A stretch of 64,000 nucleotides of DNA from Guptibacillus algicola (GTDB lineage Bacteria; Bacillota; Bacilli; Bacillales; Guptibacillaceae), in contig NZ_JAIVAF010000007.1 in the NCBI RefSeq assembly GCF_020171805.1, forward strand, positions 62,001 through 126,000, given 5' to 3'. A program made the position numbers and the translations under genes. The stretch's first letter is position 1; every line of letters starts with the position of its first letter. The notes beneath the pieces are model-generated. The model did not search any database. It saw only the letters and a list, made by a program, of their open reading frames with translations, and was not told where the DNA came from. Positions 43,562 to 52,446 of the stretch are shown here, one piece after another.

Positions 43562-44736
43562 TAGTTTGAACGCTCAGCTCTTACAGTGAAAAGCTTAGGG
43601 ATACCCCGATCGTTCATCTTAATATTAGGTTCTTCTACAACTTGTTTTATGATGAGCTCTTCATCTGCTAGACTAGTCAATACCTCTCCAAGTGTCCACT
43701 TTCGTTGGAGCACCGCGTTTGCATTCTCCTTTTCATTCGTAAGGTGTTTTGAATATGCAACATTCGTTCTTTGAATCGTTGGATCAAAATAATTCCCATC
43801 TACTTTATGCTTTTTACCTTTTGAGGTGATGAGCTTTGTAGAGATAGGGTGAAATTCTTGAAGGATAAAGTGGCCGCCAGGTTTGAGTATTTTATTTACG
43901 ATATGGAACAGTGGATGCAAATCTAGGAAGTAGTGGAGAATACCTAATTCCATTACAACGATGTCATATTGATTATGATGTTCAGGCCCTAGATTTAAAA
44001 TATCTGAAATATAATAGGTTAGATCAACAGATGCAGCCTGAGATAGCTCTTTTGCATAACGTTCGTTCTCATAAGAAAAGTCGATCACAGTTACATCGGC
44101 ACCAAGTAGTCCCATAGCAGTTGCTTTCATTCCGTGGGACCCCATCAGGTTAGCGATGCGTTTCTCTTTCAACTCTGGTAGATAAGGCAGGAGAGACTTT
44201 AGTTTTCCTGAAGGATTGCTAAGAAGTTTGTCTGCAACGTCTTTAGGTGCGCCATGTCTGTTTAATAATGCTTCGTAATTCTGCTGGTTCCAAGCTTGTT
44301 CATTCTGTTGTGTTATTTTATCTTGCAAATTTCTTAAAAAGTTATTAACCAGGGGTGTCCATACAGAGTTACGTTGATAGTGGTAAAGAGACACACTAGG
44401 AATGGTGCGGTTTTCTATTGGAACGTGAATTAAGTATGGGTTCGTGCGAATCACTGTATTGTATTCACATTGAATACTGACTGGATAATCATCTATATTG
44501 TATGTTGCAATGGATTTATCATCAGTATGTTTGAGATTAGCTTGACCATAATGGTTATTGAAAGTTGAAATAACGGACTCAAAGCCGTCCCACTGGATCG
44601 AAACAGTTATAGAATTACAATCCTCCATAACACCTTGCAACCATAGAGCTGTTTGGTCTATGTAGAAATAGGGAATTGATTGGTCATCTAGTGCCGAAGA
44701 AAGCTTTAGCACCGTGCTGGTTAGTTTATCGGGCAT
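43561..44736 (-). CDS. Two-domain SAM-dependent methyltransferase with N-terminal nucleotidyltransferase-like region
   Basis: A 391-aa soluble protein. The C-terminal half (about 180-391) is a class I methyltransferase: RIANLMGSHGMKATAMGLLG is the SAM loop region, VTVIDFSYENERYAKEL follows, then YDIVVMELGILHYFLDL and ILKPGGHFILQEFHPIS. The N-terminal about 130 residues (YFYIDQTALWLQGVMEDCNSITVSIQW, core QTALWLQGV) look like a nucleotidyltransferase fold but lack the GS and DxD motifs, so they may only bind a substrate. Target unknown. Confidence 0.65.
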   Translation of the reverse strand: MPDKLTSTVLKLSSALDDQSIPYFYIDQTALWLQGVMEDCNSITVSIQWDGFESVISTFNNHYGQANLKHTDDKSIATYNIDDYPVSIQCEYNTVIRTNPYLIHVPIENRTIPSVSLYHYQRNSVWTPLVNNFLRNLQDKITQQNEQAWNQQNYEALLNRHGAPKDVADKLLSNPSGKLKSLLPYLPELKEKRIANLMGSHGMKATAMGLLGADVTVIDFSYENERYAKELSQAASVDLTYYISDILNLGPEHHNQYDIVVMELGILHYFLDLHPLFHIVNKILKPGGHFILQEFHPISTKLITSKGKKHKVDGNYFDPTIQRTNVAYSKHLTNEKENANAVLQRKWTLGEVLTSLADEELIIKQVVEEPNIKMNDRGIPKLFTVRAERSN

Positions 44737-44837
44737 CTTACCACCTCAATTTAGTTACATGAACTTAGTTTGTATAGAATACTATAGCATAACGATCGCT
44801 CATAAGCATATGGAGGATAGGGAGAGATAAAGGAATC

Positions 44838-45299
44838 ATGCAGACTCAAAATGAAGACATTCAAACAGATAATAAATGGATGCGGAGAGGGAGTAGTATT
44901 GCGCTCTTTATTTACCTGCTCGCTCTCGTGTACAGTACTTTATTTATTTATAATTACTACCCATACGGAAAATCCGTCAATCTTGTCCTATTTGATAGCA
45001 TTAAGTTAATGTGGGAGAGTGGTAGCTACTGGTTGATCCTCAAGAACATAATAGGCAATATTCTTCTATTTATGCCACTTGGGTTTTTGGTGCCACTTGT
45101 TCATAGGAGATGCAGATCTCTTTTTGTTATTGCAATGATCGGCTTCACGATTAGTACGATGATCGAATTGCTTCAATATTTTGCTGCACAGCGTATTTTT
45201 GATATTGATGATATTTTGTTAAACGGTCTTGGAGCTGTTGTTGGATATGGGGTGTATGGGGTTTGTTTATGGGTATATAGAAAAGTAAAGAGAAAATGA
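44838..45299 (+). CDS. VanZ family protein
   Basis: A 153-aa membrane protein with four helices and the VanZ signature: GNILLFMPLGFLVPL, STMIELLQYF and FDIDDILLNGLGAVVGYG. VanZ proteins give low-level teicoplanin resistance in enterococci; in Bacillus they are common and of unknown role. The ATG at 44838 follows AAAGGA. Confidence 0.8.
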   Translation: MQTQNEDIQTDNKWMRRGSSIALFIYLLALVYSTLFIYNYYPYGKSVNLVLFDSIKLMWESGSYWLILKNIIGNILLFMPLGFLVPLVHRRCRSLFVIAMIGFTISTMIELLQYFAAQRIFDIDDILLNGLGAVVGYGVYGVCLWVYRKVKRK

Positions 45300-45328
45300 A
45301 AAGGCAGCTTATAGAAGCTGCCTTTCTT
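45299..45328. terminator. Bidirectional terminator
   Basis: An 11-bp stem (AAAGGCAGCTT with AAGCTGCCTTT) between convergent genes. Confidence 0.75.
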
Positions 45329-45331
45329 CAT

Positions 45332-45790
45332 TTATTCTGCTTTTTTCGCTTTGTCTAGAAGCTTAGTGATTCGCTTCGTTAGCATTTTACGTCCTTCGCC
45401 CCCAGCTTGGAAATGGCGAAGTTTACCTTCAGAATCAAATACGTAGTACGCAGGTACGTATTGATTATCGAACGCATCTGTTAATTTATGATCACTATCA
45501 ACAAAGATTGGCTGAGTGATATCGTGCTGATCAGCTACTTGTTTGATTTCATCTAAATCTAAGTCTTTCTCTGAGCGAGGCATATGAACGGCGATGACGT
45601 TTAGGTCTTCGCTATATTCATCTCGGAACTCGTTTACCATCGGCATTGCTTCTTTACAAAGACCGCAGCTGATTGACCAGAAATGAACAAGTGTAAGAGG
45701 CTTGTCTCCTACTAAATCACTTTTAGAAACTTCTCCATTAAACCAAGTCTTTGCACCTTCGAGTTCAGGCATTTCTTCGCGTAGTTTCAT
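45332..45790 (-). CDS. TlpA-like thioredoxin family protein
   Basis: A 152-aa thioredoxin-fold protein with the active site CGLC in HFWSISCGLCKEAMP, and the cis-proline loop YVPAYYVFDSEGKLR. There is no signal peptide or anchor, so unlike ResA/StoA it is cytoplasmic. It is probably an antioxidant reductase. A consensus promoter and a near-perfect PerR box lie upstream, suggesting peroxide induction. Confidence 0.82.
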   Translation of the reverse strand: MKLREEMPELEGAKTWFNGEVSKSDLVGDKPLTLVHFWSISCGLCKEAMPMVNEFRDEYSEDLNVIAVHMPRSEKDLDLDEIKQVADQHDITQPIFVDSDHKLTDAFDNQYVPAYYVFDSEGKLRHFQAGGEGRKMLTKRITKLLDKAKKAE

Positions 45791-45820
45791 AAGGTATCGA
45801 CTCCTTTTATTGTAATTTAT

Positions 45821-45835
45821 TTATAATAATTATTA
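45821..45835. promoter_or_regulatory. PerR box
   Basis: TTATAATAATTATTA matches the PerR consensus at 13 of 14 defined positions, about 10-25 bp downstream of the predicted start of the thioredoxin-like gene. Confidence 0.6.
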
Positions 45836-45851
45836 GTTAATCACAATTATT

Positions 45852-45879
45852 ATTATAGTATATTCATATCATAAGTCAA
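45852..45879 (-). promoter_or_regulatory. Sigma-A promoter of the TlpA-like gene
   Basis: On the minus strand TTGACT (45879-45874), 16 bp, TATAAT (45857-45852). Confidence 0.6.
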
Positions 45880-45930
45880 TAAGGATGCTTTCTATATAGT
45901 ATTAAAGTGGCTTGAAAAGTTTCAGCTTAC

Positions 45931-47103
45931 TCATAAATTAGTCGAATAACGCGGTTCAGGTTGTTCAGACGTGTTATGGAAAGCAATTCCTAAGAACAAG
46001 ATGATTAGCATGCCACTAATAACGTAAAAGATACTACCTTGTTCAAAAAGATCAATAAATACACCACCAAGAAATGGACCGAGAATACTACCTAGCCCAA
46101 AGAAGATTCCTGCTAGGATATTTCCTGTTGGCAATAGGTCAGTAGGAAGAAGGTCAGCTAGGTACGTAATACTTAAAGAAAACAGTGATCCTACTGTCAT
46201 CCCTGAAATAAACAACAATACAAAGAGAACCGGTAGTGAAGTTGTGAATATTGCTCCTGATAAGCAAATCCATCCACATAAAATACTTACTAGGAGTACG
46301 CTTTTACGACCAAGCTTATCGCTTAGTATTCCAAGCGGCATTTGAAAGATTAGGCTACCGACAACGAAAGAAGGGAGTAGGATTGAAACAGCATTCACAT
46401 CCATTCCTATACGAAGTGCATACACTGGGAAATTCCCATGCAACGATGCTTCTAGGAAACCATACCCGAATGAAGGTAACAAAGCTGCCCAACCAATTTT
46501 CAGCACACTCCAGTACTTCATAATTACTCTTTCTGACCCAGTATTAATGGAATCAGGATATTCGTTACGTATTTTGACTAGTAGTACCCAGGTTAGGAGT
46601 GCAAGTCCAGACGCTATAAGAAATGGAAGGTAGATCGATATATCTACTATCCTTGTTGAAAGAGGACCAGCTGCAAACCCTAGCCCGAAAGAAGAGCCGT
46701 AAATCGCGATGTTTCTACCACGTTTTTCTTTAGGAGTACTTGTTGTGATCCATAGCTGTGTCGCAAAGTGAAGTAGATTATCTCCTATCCCCACGATTAC
46801 GCGTAGGATAAACCAGAACCAGAAAGCTTGCCAGATTGGAATGAGTGCAATCGAAATGGCTACTAACAATAAACCACAAGAGATTGCTGGCTTGTATCCA
46901 TACTTTCTTACAGGTTTCTCAATAAAAGGTGAGGCGAATAATATTCCTATATAAAGAGCAGATGCATTAAGACCGTTCATGCTTGATGAAACGCCAGCTT
47001 CTTCTAGTAAAATTGATAAGAGCGGCAAGAGCATCCCTTGGGAATATCCAGAAATAAAAACAATGGTAATCAGTGTTATAAAACGGTAACGATATTGTTC
47101 CAT
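45931..47103 (-). CDS. MFS transporter
   Basis: A 390-aa, 12-helix major facilitator protein. Its motif A-like loops are FIEKPVRKYGYKP and GILSDKLGRKS; SSFGLGFAAGPLSTRIVD is the motif C region typical of exporters. Substrate unknown. I favour the ATG at 47103; a GTG four codons earlier has its ribosome site too close. Confidence 0.78.
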   Translation of the reverse strand: MEQYRYRFITLITIVFISGYSQGMLLPLLSILLEEAGVSSSMNGLNASALYIGILFASPFIEKPVRKYGYKPAISCGLLLVAISIALIPIWQAFWFWFILRVIVGIGDNLLHFATQLWITTSTPKEKRGRNIAIYGSSFGLGFAAGPLSTRIVDISIYLPFLIASGLALLTWVLLVKIRNEYPDSINTGSERVIMKYWSVLKIGWAALLPSFGYGFLEASLHGNFPVYALRIGMDVNAVSILLPSFVVGSLIFQMPLGILSDKLGRKSVLLVSILCGWICLSGAIFTTSLPVLFVLLFISGMTVGSLFSLSITYLADLLPTDLLPTGNILAGIFFGLGSILGPFLGGVFIDLFEQGSIFYVISGMLIILFLGIAFHNTSEQPEPRYSTNL

Positions 47104-47240
47104 CAACTTCTTCACGCTCCATAAAAAACGACAATCATATGAGTGCCATTATAATGGAAAAGGTTGAAAAGAACCACCATTCGCATTTCAGCGTTCTCTG
47201 ATTTAAAATAGAGATATTGAATGCAAAAGGGAGTGGAATT

Positions 47241-47627
47241 ATGGAATTCAATATGAAGAAGGAAGAGATAGGTTTTACAGCAAATTTCGAATACGGCACG
47301 CTACATATTTCAGGTGATGAGCAATCCGGTTTCAGACCATATCAACTTTTAGTCTCTTCAATTGCAGTATGTAGTGGCGGTGTTCTTCGTCAAATCTTAG
47401 ATAAAAAGCGGATGAAGTACGAAGACATCCACATTAGTGCTGATGTTACCCGTAATGAAAAAGAAGCAAATCGAGTAGAAGCGATTCATCTTCATTTCAC
47501 ATTAGAAGGTGACTTGGATGAACATAAAATAGAAAAAGCACTTGAATTAACAAAGAAACATTGTTCGATGGCTCAATCCGTAATTGGGAGTATCGAGCTT
47601 GAAGAGACGTTTGAAATTAAGAAGTGA
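47241..47627 (+). CDS. OsmC family protein
   Basis: A 128-aa protein with both OsmC/Ohr cysteines: one in SSIAVCSGGVLRQIL and one in KKHCSMAQSVIGS. It lacks the exact Ohr pattern and fits the YhfA-like OsmC branch. It likely reduces organic hydroperoxides or related thiol-reactive species. The ATG at 47241 follows AGGGAGTGG. Confidence 0.8.
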   Translation: MEFNMKKEEIGFTANFEYGTLHISGDEQSGFRPYQLLVSSIAVCSGGVLRQILDKKRMKYEDIHISADVTRNEKEANRVEAIHLHFTLEGDLDEHKIEKALELTKKHCSMAQSVIGSIELEETFEIKK

Positions 47628-47654
47628 CACCAGACTCTGGTGTCACTTTTCTTT
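47622..47654. terminator. Bidirectional terminator
   Basis: A perfect 12-bp stem (47622-47633 with 47637-47648) that includes the OsmC stop codon. Confidence 0.8.
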
Positions 47655-48083
47655 CTATAGCTCTAGCGTTTCGGGAGTATTTTCCCCTTCGTTCATTAAT
47701 CGAATCGTTTCAGGAGTAATTTTCAGCACGATGTAGTTAGGGTCTTCAGGAGATTCGAACCACTTACTTAACATGTCTCCCCAAAGTTTCTCCTTCGTTT
47801 CTTTTGAATCATCGATTTCAACCGTGCCTTGCACTTCAATATAGCGATCGTTCCAACCTTTTCCATCATATCCGAGTAGAACATGGACGTTGTGGTTTTC
47901 TTTAATATCTTCAACTTTATGAGTTTCTCTGCTTGTAGGCGTCATCAAAGTGAGATCTTCATGGAAAAAAGTCATGAAGCGTGAGTGGGGTTTATTATCC
48001 TTTATCGTACTGAGAGTACCTACATAATCAGACTCTAAAATCTCCAATACTTTATTCTTTACTTCAGTTTGAGACATTGACAT
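47655..48083 (-). CDS. ydaG: General stress protein 26-like flavin-binding protein (YdaG)
   Basis: A 142-aa PNPOx-like split-barrel protein. VLEILESDYVGTLSTIKDNKPHSRFMTFFH at the N-terminus (core GTLSTIKDNKPHSRFM), ETHKVEDIKENHNVHVLLGY and GWNDRYIEVQGTVEI match YdaG, a general stress protein of B. subtilis that binds a flavin or pyridoxal-like cofactor. I do not see a convincing sigma-B promoter here. Confidence 0.8.
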   Translation of the reverse strand: MSMSQTEVKNKVLEILESDYVGTLSTIKDNKPHSRFMTFFHEDLTLMTPTSRETHKVEDIKENHNVHVLLGYDGKGWNDRYIEVQGTVEIDDSKETKEKLWGDMLSKWFESPEDPNYIVLKITPETIRLMNEGENTPETLEL

Positions 48084-48249
48084 AATAATTCTCCTTTCAA
48101 TATCGACGCTAATCTTAATCTTCCTTTATTGAGCAATTCTAAAACAAGATAATGTGCCATTATTTGCAAAGTGTGCCTTTCTGTTTTTCAAACACGCTGC
48201 ATGGGTATACCATATAGAGACTTACTACAAATCAAAGAAGGTAATAAAA

Positions 48250-49605
48250 ATGAATAACACCTATGATTTTACTAAGGGAAGCATTACCAAGCAGATGATT
48301 TTTTTCTCACTTCCCATATTTTTAACCAATATGCTTCAAACATCCTATCAATTTATTGACAGTCTCTGGGTTGGGAACTTACTTGGTTCCGGTGCACTCG
48401 GAGCGATTTCTCTCGCAGCACCAGTTATTTTTACCGTCCTGTCATTTATTATAGGTGTGAACAGTGCGACACTTACCGTTTTATCTCAGAGAAAGGGTTC
48501 TAATGATGATGAGGGGTTAATCGAATCATTGAATGCCTTTGTTGTAGTACTCACCGTCTTGTCTATAACGTTTGGAATCATTGGCTTCATATTTACAAAT
48601 CCGATATTGAAATTTCTAGGAACTCCGGATGATATATTTGAGAGCACGAAAGTTTATTTGCGAATTAATTTTCTAGGGATACTTTTTTTATTTGGATACA
48701 ATTTTATTGGAACGGTTCTTCGTGCACTAGGGGATAGTAAAACGCCGATTCGTTTCGTATTAGCTGCAGTTATTCTTAACGCAGCATTAGATCCTTTGTT
48801 TATTGCTTATTTTGACTGGGGAATTGAAGGTGCAGCTTATGCGACGATTATCGCTCAAGGTGCAGCTTTTCTATATGGCATTACCTACTCAGTTTTGAAG
48901 TCAAAAGTGCCGTTTACAGTGCCACATTGGCCCGATGCAAAAGAAACGAAACGCATCACGAAGCTAGGGGTGCCGGCCGGTTTGCAAATGATGACGATCT
49001 CAGCAGGAGTAACTGCAATTATGGCAATCGTTGCAAGTTTCGGTACCCAGGTCGTAGCTGGTTTTGGAGCCGCACAGCGGTTAGATCGTGTCATCATGTT
49101 GCCAGCGTTTACGCTAGGCGCAGCGGTTAACAGTATGGCGGGACAAAACATTGGTTCTGGTAAATGGGGACGAGTTTCTGCCATATCCAAGAATGGCATT
49201 ATCCTTATACTGAGTGTTTCGTTTACGATTAGTGCTATCATCTTCTTTAGTGCTGAATCACTTGTATCTTTATTTATCAATGATGCTGAAACAATTGCCT
49301 TTGGAACCACATACCTGAAGACGATTGCTTTCTTTTACCCGTTTCTAGGAATTAACTTTGTATTGAATGGTGTTGTAAAAGCAGCAGGTGCGATGGTACA
49401 AGTGTTGATTCTGAATATCATTTCGTTCTGGATTTTACGAGTACCGTTGACCTACTTATTATCAGAGTGGCTTGGTGCAAATGGGATTGCTTATGGTATA
49501 GGAATCAGCTTTGTCTTATCGAGTATCTTTGCGATCACTTATTATAAGTATGGTAAGTGGAGAGAAATTGAAATATTTGAGCAAGAAGAGGCAATAGAGA
49601 AATAA
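48250..49605 (+). CDS. MATE family efflux transporter
   Basis: A 451-aa, 12-helix MATE protein. The two halves show LPIFLTNMLQTSYQFIDSLWVGNLLG (core QTSYQFIDSLWVG) and LGVPAGLQMMTISAGVTAIM. MATE proteins export cationic drugs or metabolites with Na+ or H+; the NorM/DinF-like branch is seen here. The ATG at 48250 gives the usual length; the longer frame adds a non-family N-terminus. Confidence 0.83.
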   Translation: MNNTYDFTKGSITKQMIFFSLPIFLTNMLQTSYQFIDSLWVGNLLGSGALGAISLAAPVIFTVLSFIIGVNSATLTVLSQRKGSNDDEGLIESLNAFVVVLTVLSITFGIIGFIFTNPILKFLGTPDDIFESTKVYLRINFLGILFLFGYNFIGTVLRALGDSKTPIRFVLAAVILNAALDPLFIAYFDWGIEGAAYATIIAQGAAFLYGITYSVLKSKVPFTVPHWPDAKETKRITKLGVPAGLQMMTISAGVTAIMAIVASFGTQVVAGFGAAQRLDRVIMLPAFTLGAAVNSMAGQNIGSGKWGRVSAISKNGIILILSVSFTISAIIFFSAESLVSLFINDAETIAFGTTYLKTIAFFYPFLGINFVLNGVVKAAGAMVQVLILNIISFWILRVPLTYLLSEWLGANGIAYGIGISFVLSSIFAITYYKYGKWREIEIFEQEEAIEK

Positions 49606-49613
49606 CTACTTTT

Positions 49614-49646
49614 TAAGCTGCTGAGCATTGCTCGGTGGCTTTTTTC
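49614..49646 (+). terminator. Terminator of the MATE gene
   Basis: An 11-bp stem with G-U pairs (AAGCTGCTGAG with CTCGGTGGCTT) followed by T6. Confidence 0.7.
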
Positions 49647-49781
49647 ATTAGGCGATCAGTTGAAAGAGAGAAGATTTAAGGGATGTTGGATAAAAGCTCA
49701 CCAACTTGAAAAAAATACTTATAAGAGTCTACTGTACTTTTGCTTTTCGAAAAAAGATGCAGACAAAAGGAGAATCTAGAA

Positions 49782-50576
49782 ATGAAGAAAATAGCTCTTA
49801 TGATTATTCTTCTGACAGTCATCCTTCCAATGAATACGATGGCAAAGGAAGCAACTCAAGTCGCTAAAAAACAGGCTATGCAAATACCGGATTCGGTAGT
49901 GAATATCTCTAAAGAAAACACATATCCAAATCCAACCCAAGATCAACCGACGCTTCAACCTAGTGAGTTAACCAGAGAACTAATCGATTCGACAGACGTT
50001 AAGATCGAAAACCCACAGCTCATCCAAATCTTGAATGATTCACATATTTCTCCATCAAAAGTTGCGATCGGCTATCGAGCAAGCATTTATCTTGGTAAAT
50101 GGCCGTTGATGTATGAATCTCAAGAAACGAATGTAAATTGGCAATATAAGCAAGCAAACGTTAACCGCTACGATAATAGAGGTGGAAATGGCACTGCGAA
50201 GATGTCATATCGTCAAGAAGAAGAAAAAAGCGTTAGTGGAGGATTAACAGCTTCGATTCCTTCAAGTGATGATGTTAAGAAAATGATGATGATGAAGGCT
50301 TCGGAAAAAACAAAGTTATCGCTAGCATTCCAAACGATTATTGGAAAAGGTACTAGAAAAAACAATGTCTACAACATAGCTCCACTGCATTACGGCACCC
50401 TTTCAAGCTATGTACCAGCTGTAAATGAAAAAGGAAAAGTGACGTATGGAGAAGTTTACCTCGTGCTAAAAGGAAGTAAAAAAGGCATTGAAATCAGGAA
50501 TGTGACACAACAAGGCATTGGCGCATGGATTCCGGTACAGGACTACTTGAGCTTCGAATTTAATACACAAAAATAA
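49782..50576 (+). CDS. yfkD: YfkD-like exported protein
   Basis: A 264-aa protein, the same length as B. subtilis YfkD, with a cleavable signal peptide (residues 1-19, ending near TMAKEA). The body contains VAIGYRASIYLGKWPL, YRQEEEKSVSGGLTASIPSSDDVKK (core SGGLTASIPSSDD) and GIGAWIPVQDYLSFEFN. YfkD belongs to the sporulation-associated genes near pdaA; its role is unknown. The ATG at 49782 follows AAAAGGAG. Confidence 0.82.
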   Translation: MKKIALMIILLTVILPMNTMAKEATQVAKKQAMQIPDSVVNISKENTYPNPTQDQPTLQPSELTRELIDSTDVKIENPQLIQILNDSHISPSKVAIGYRASIYLGKWPLMYESQETNVNWQYKQANVNRYDNRGGNGTAKMSYRQEEEKSVSGGLTASIPSSDDVKKMMMMKASEKTKLSLAFQTIIGKGTRKNNVYNIAPLHYGTLSSYVPAVNEKGKVTYGEVYLVLKGSKKGIEIRNVTQQGIGAWIPVQDYLSFEFNTQK

Positions 50577-50602
50577 CCAGCAGCGATGCTGGTTATTTTT
50601 TT
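50571..50602 (+). terminator. Terminator of yfkD
   Basis: A 12-bp stem (50571-50582 with 50588-50599) overlapping the stop codon, then T7. Confidence 0.85.
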
Positions 50603-50670
50603 GAAAGAACACGGAATAGAATCGTTCTGACCAAGCAAACTAATGAAAAGCGCACAAAAAGGAGGGTAAA

Positions 50671-51459
50671 ATGAAATATATTGCAATGATTTTAGCACTT
50701 GTTACCGTATTTGTATCAACAGATGTACAAGCTATCGATAATCAATCACATGATTGGTACTTTAAACGAAGTAAAGACCATGCTCCTGCAACCACAGAGC
50801 CACAATTTGAGCAAATGCTTAAAAAATACGGTGGGTATTTTATAGGAGATACAGATAAGAAAGAACTTTATGTCACATTTGATAATGGCTACGAAAATGG
50901 TTATACCGTTAAGGTGTTGGATGTATTAAAGAAAGAAAAAGTACCTGCTGCATTTTTTGTTACAGGGTACTATTTAGAAGATCAGCCAGACCTTATTAAA
51001 AGAATGGTTAAGGAAGGACACATCGTAGGAAATCATTCCTGGAATCATCCGGACATGACGGCGATTTCAGATGAGAGGGTAAAGAAAGAATTAAAACGCG
51101 TGAAGGAAGAATATACTCGCATCACTGGAGATAAGACGATGCTATATTTGAGACCACCACGTGGTGTGTTTAGTGAGAGGTCTCTTGCCATATCTCAAGA
51201 TGAAGGCTATATCAATGTTTTCTGGTCACTTGCATATAAAGACTGGGAGACAAACAATCAGAAGGGTAGTCAATACGCTTATGATTCCATTATGAAGCAA
51301 GTACACCCTGGTGCGATTCTCCTTTTACATTCTGTTTCAAAAGACAATGCAGAGGCATTAGAACGAGTTATAAAAGACCTCAAAAAAGAAGGGTATACGT
51401 TCAAAAGCCTCGATGAAATTACTATTAAACGTACACTTCCAAACTTATTAGCACCGTAG
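50671..51459 (+). CDS. pdaA: Delta-lactam-biosynthetic de-N-acetylase PdaA
   Basis: A 262-aa exported polysaccharide deacetylase with a signal peptide (1-21). The family core is LYVTFDNGYENGYT (PdaA-specific TFDNGYEN rather than TFDDGP), HIVGNHSWNHPDM (zinc or metal histidines), RPPRGVFSER, and ILLLHSVS. PdaA deacetylates N-acetylmuramic acid so that muramic delta-lactam can form in the spore cortex, needed for germination. Length equals the B. subtilis enzyme. It is expressed late in sporulation in known Bacillus. Confidence 0.9.
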   Translation: MKYIAMILALVTVFVSTDVQAIDNQSHDWYFKRSKDHAPATTEPQFEQMLKKYGGYFIGDTDKKELYVTFDNGYENGYTVKVLDVLKKEKVPAAFFVTGYYLEDQPDLIKRMVKEGHIVGNHSWNHPDMTAISDERVKKELKRVKEEYTRITGDKTMLYLRPPRGVFSERSLAISQDEGYINVFWSLAYKDWETNNQKGSQYAYDSIMKQVHPGAILLLHSVSKDNAEALERVIKDLKKEGYTFKSLDEITIKRTLPNLLAP

Positions 51460-51486
51460 AGCTGCCAGAAATGGCAGCTTTTTTTG
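51459..51486 (+). terminator. Terminator of pdaA
   Basis: An 8-bp stem (51460-51467 with 51472-51479), loop GAAA, then T7. Confidence 0.85.
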
Positions 51487-51558
51487 ATTAGTCATGATAT
51501 CTGGTATTGACGCCTGTAGTTTGCGATAATAAAGCTAACAAAAGACTGGGGGAATTAC

Positions 51559-52428
51559 ATGTGGTCAGAGGTAGTACGTCCAGAAGCGCCTTACTCGATT
51601 GATCGTTTGTTCAGTCGACTGAGTATGGATCCGCTGCAAGCGATTAACAGAACGGATAAAGAAATTAAAATTCCTTTAGTAATCGATTATACAAAAGAAG
51701 TGATCACCATAAACGCTTATGGAGATGAAAATGATCCTTCTTTTCACATAAGCGGTGAATTAGAGGAACATAAGCCCACATCGATACAAAAAGTGAAAGA
51801 CATGTTTGATTTGGAAATGGATACTAAAGGGATCATGGAGCATTTTGAAGGCACAGAACTTCAAGACTTTGTTGCTAACTATATTGGCATGCCTATTATT
51901 TGTGAACCTGATACGTATAGTGCGTTAATGAAAAATATCGTTCATCAACAGTTAAATATGAAGTTTGCATATACCTTAACTTATAGGTTCGTTACCAAGT
52001 ATGGAGAAAACAAAAACGGCGTATGGTATTATCCTACCCCAGATGTCGTAAATAAGCTTAGTGTAGAAGAACTTCGTGAGCTCCAATTTAGTAATAGGAA
52101 AGCAGAGTATATTATTGATATTGCAAAGAAAATTTATGAGGGGAACCTTGATTTACAGCAATTGAACGAGCTCACAAATCAGGAAGTGTACGATGAACTA
52201 TTGCCTCTTAGAGGTGTAGGACCATGGACAATCGAATGCGTTCTTTTATTTGGACTAGGAAGAAAAGACATCCTTCCTGCAGGTGATGTTGGGGTGCAAA
52301 ATGCCATGAAGAAACTGTTCGATCTATCTTCAAAACCTTCAAAAGAAGAGCTTTACGAGTATAATGAAAGGTGGTCCCCGTATTCGAGTTATATTTCCAT
52401 GTACTTGTGGGAGAGTTTGAGCGGTTAG
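51559..52428 (+). CDS. yfjP: DNA-3-methyladenine glycosylase II (AlkA type, YfjP)
   Basis: A 289-aa base-excision repair enzyme. An N-terminal AlkA-like beta domain is followed by the HhH-GPD core: YSALMKNIVHQQLNMKFAYTL, the hairpin LPLRGVGPWTIECVLL, and the catalytic aspartate in ILPAGDVGVQNAM. It removes alkylated purines. The gene sits between pdaA and the yfjO-like gene as in B. subtilis and is 18 bp from the latter, forming a probable operon. Confidence 0.87.
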   Translation: MWSEVVRPEAPYSIDRLFSRLSMDPLQAINRTDKEIKIPLVIDYTKEVITINAYGDENDPSFHISGELEEHKPTSIQKVKDMFDLEMDTKGIMEHFEGTELQDFVANYIGMPIICEPDTYSALMKNIVHQQLNMKFAYTLTYRFVTKYGENKNGVWYYPTPDVVNKLSVEELRELQFSNRKAEYIIDIAKKIYEGNLDLQQLNELTNQEVYDELLPLRGVGPWTIECVLLFGLGRKDILPAGDVGVQNAMKKLFDLSSKPSKEELYEYNERWSPYSSYISMYLWESLSG

Positions 52429-52446
52429 ATATAAGGAGAGATTTGA

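Noticed and set aside
48090-48165. Possible sigma-B promoter of the ydaG-like gene
   Set aside because: GTTTTA is followed by GGAAGA rather than GGGWAW, and the match is too weak to report as a feature.
48885-49310. Minus-strand open frame opposite the MATE gene
   Set aside because: Antisense shadow of a clear transporter gene.
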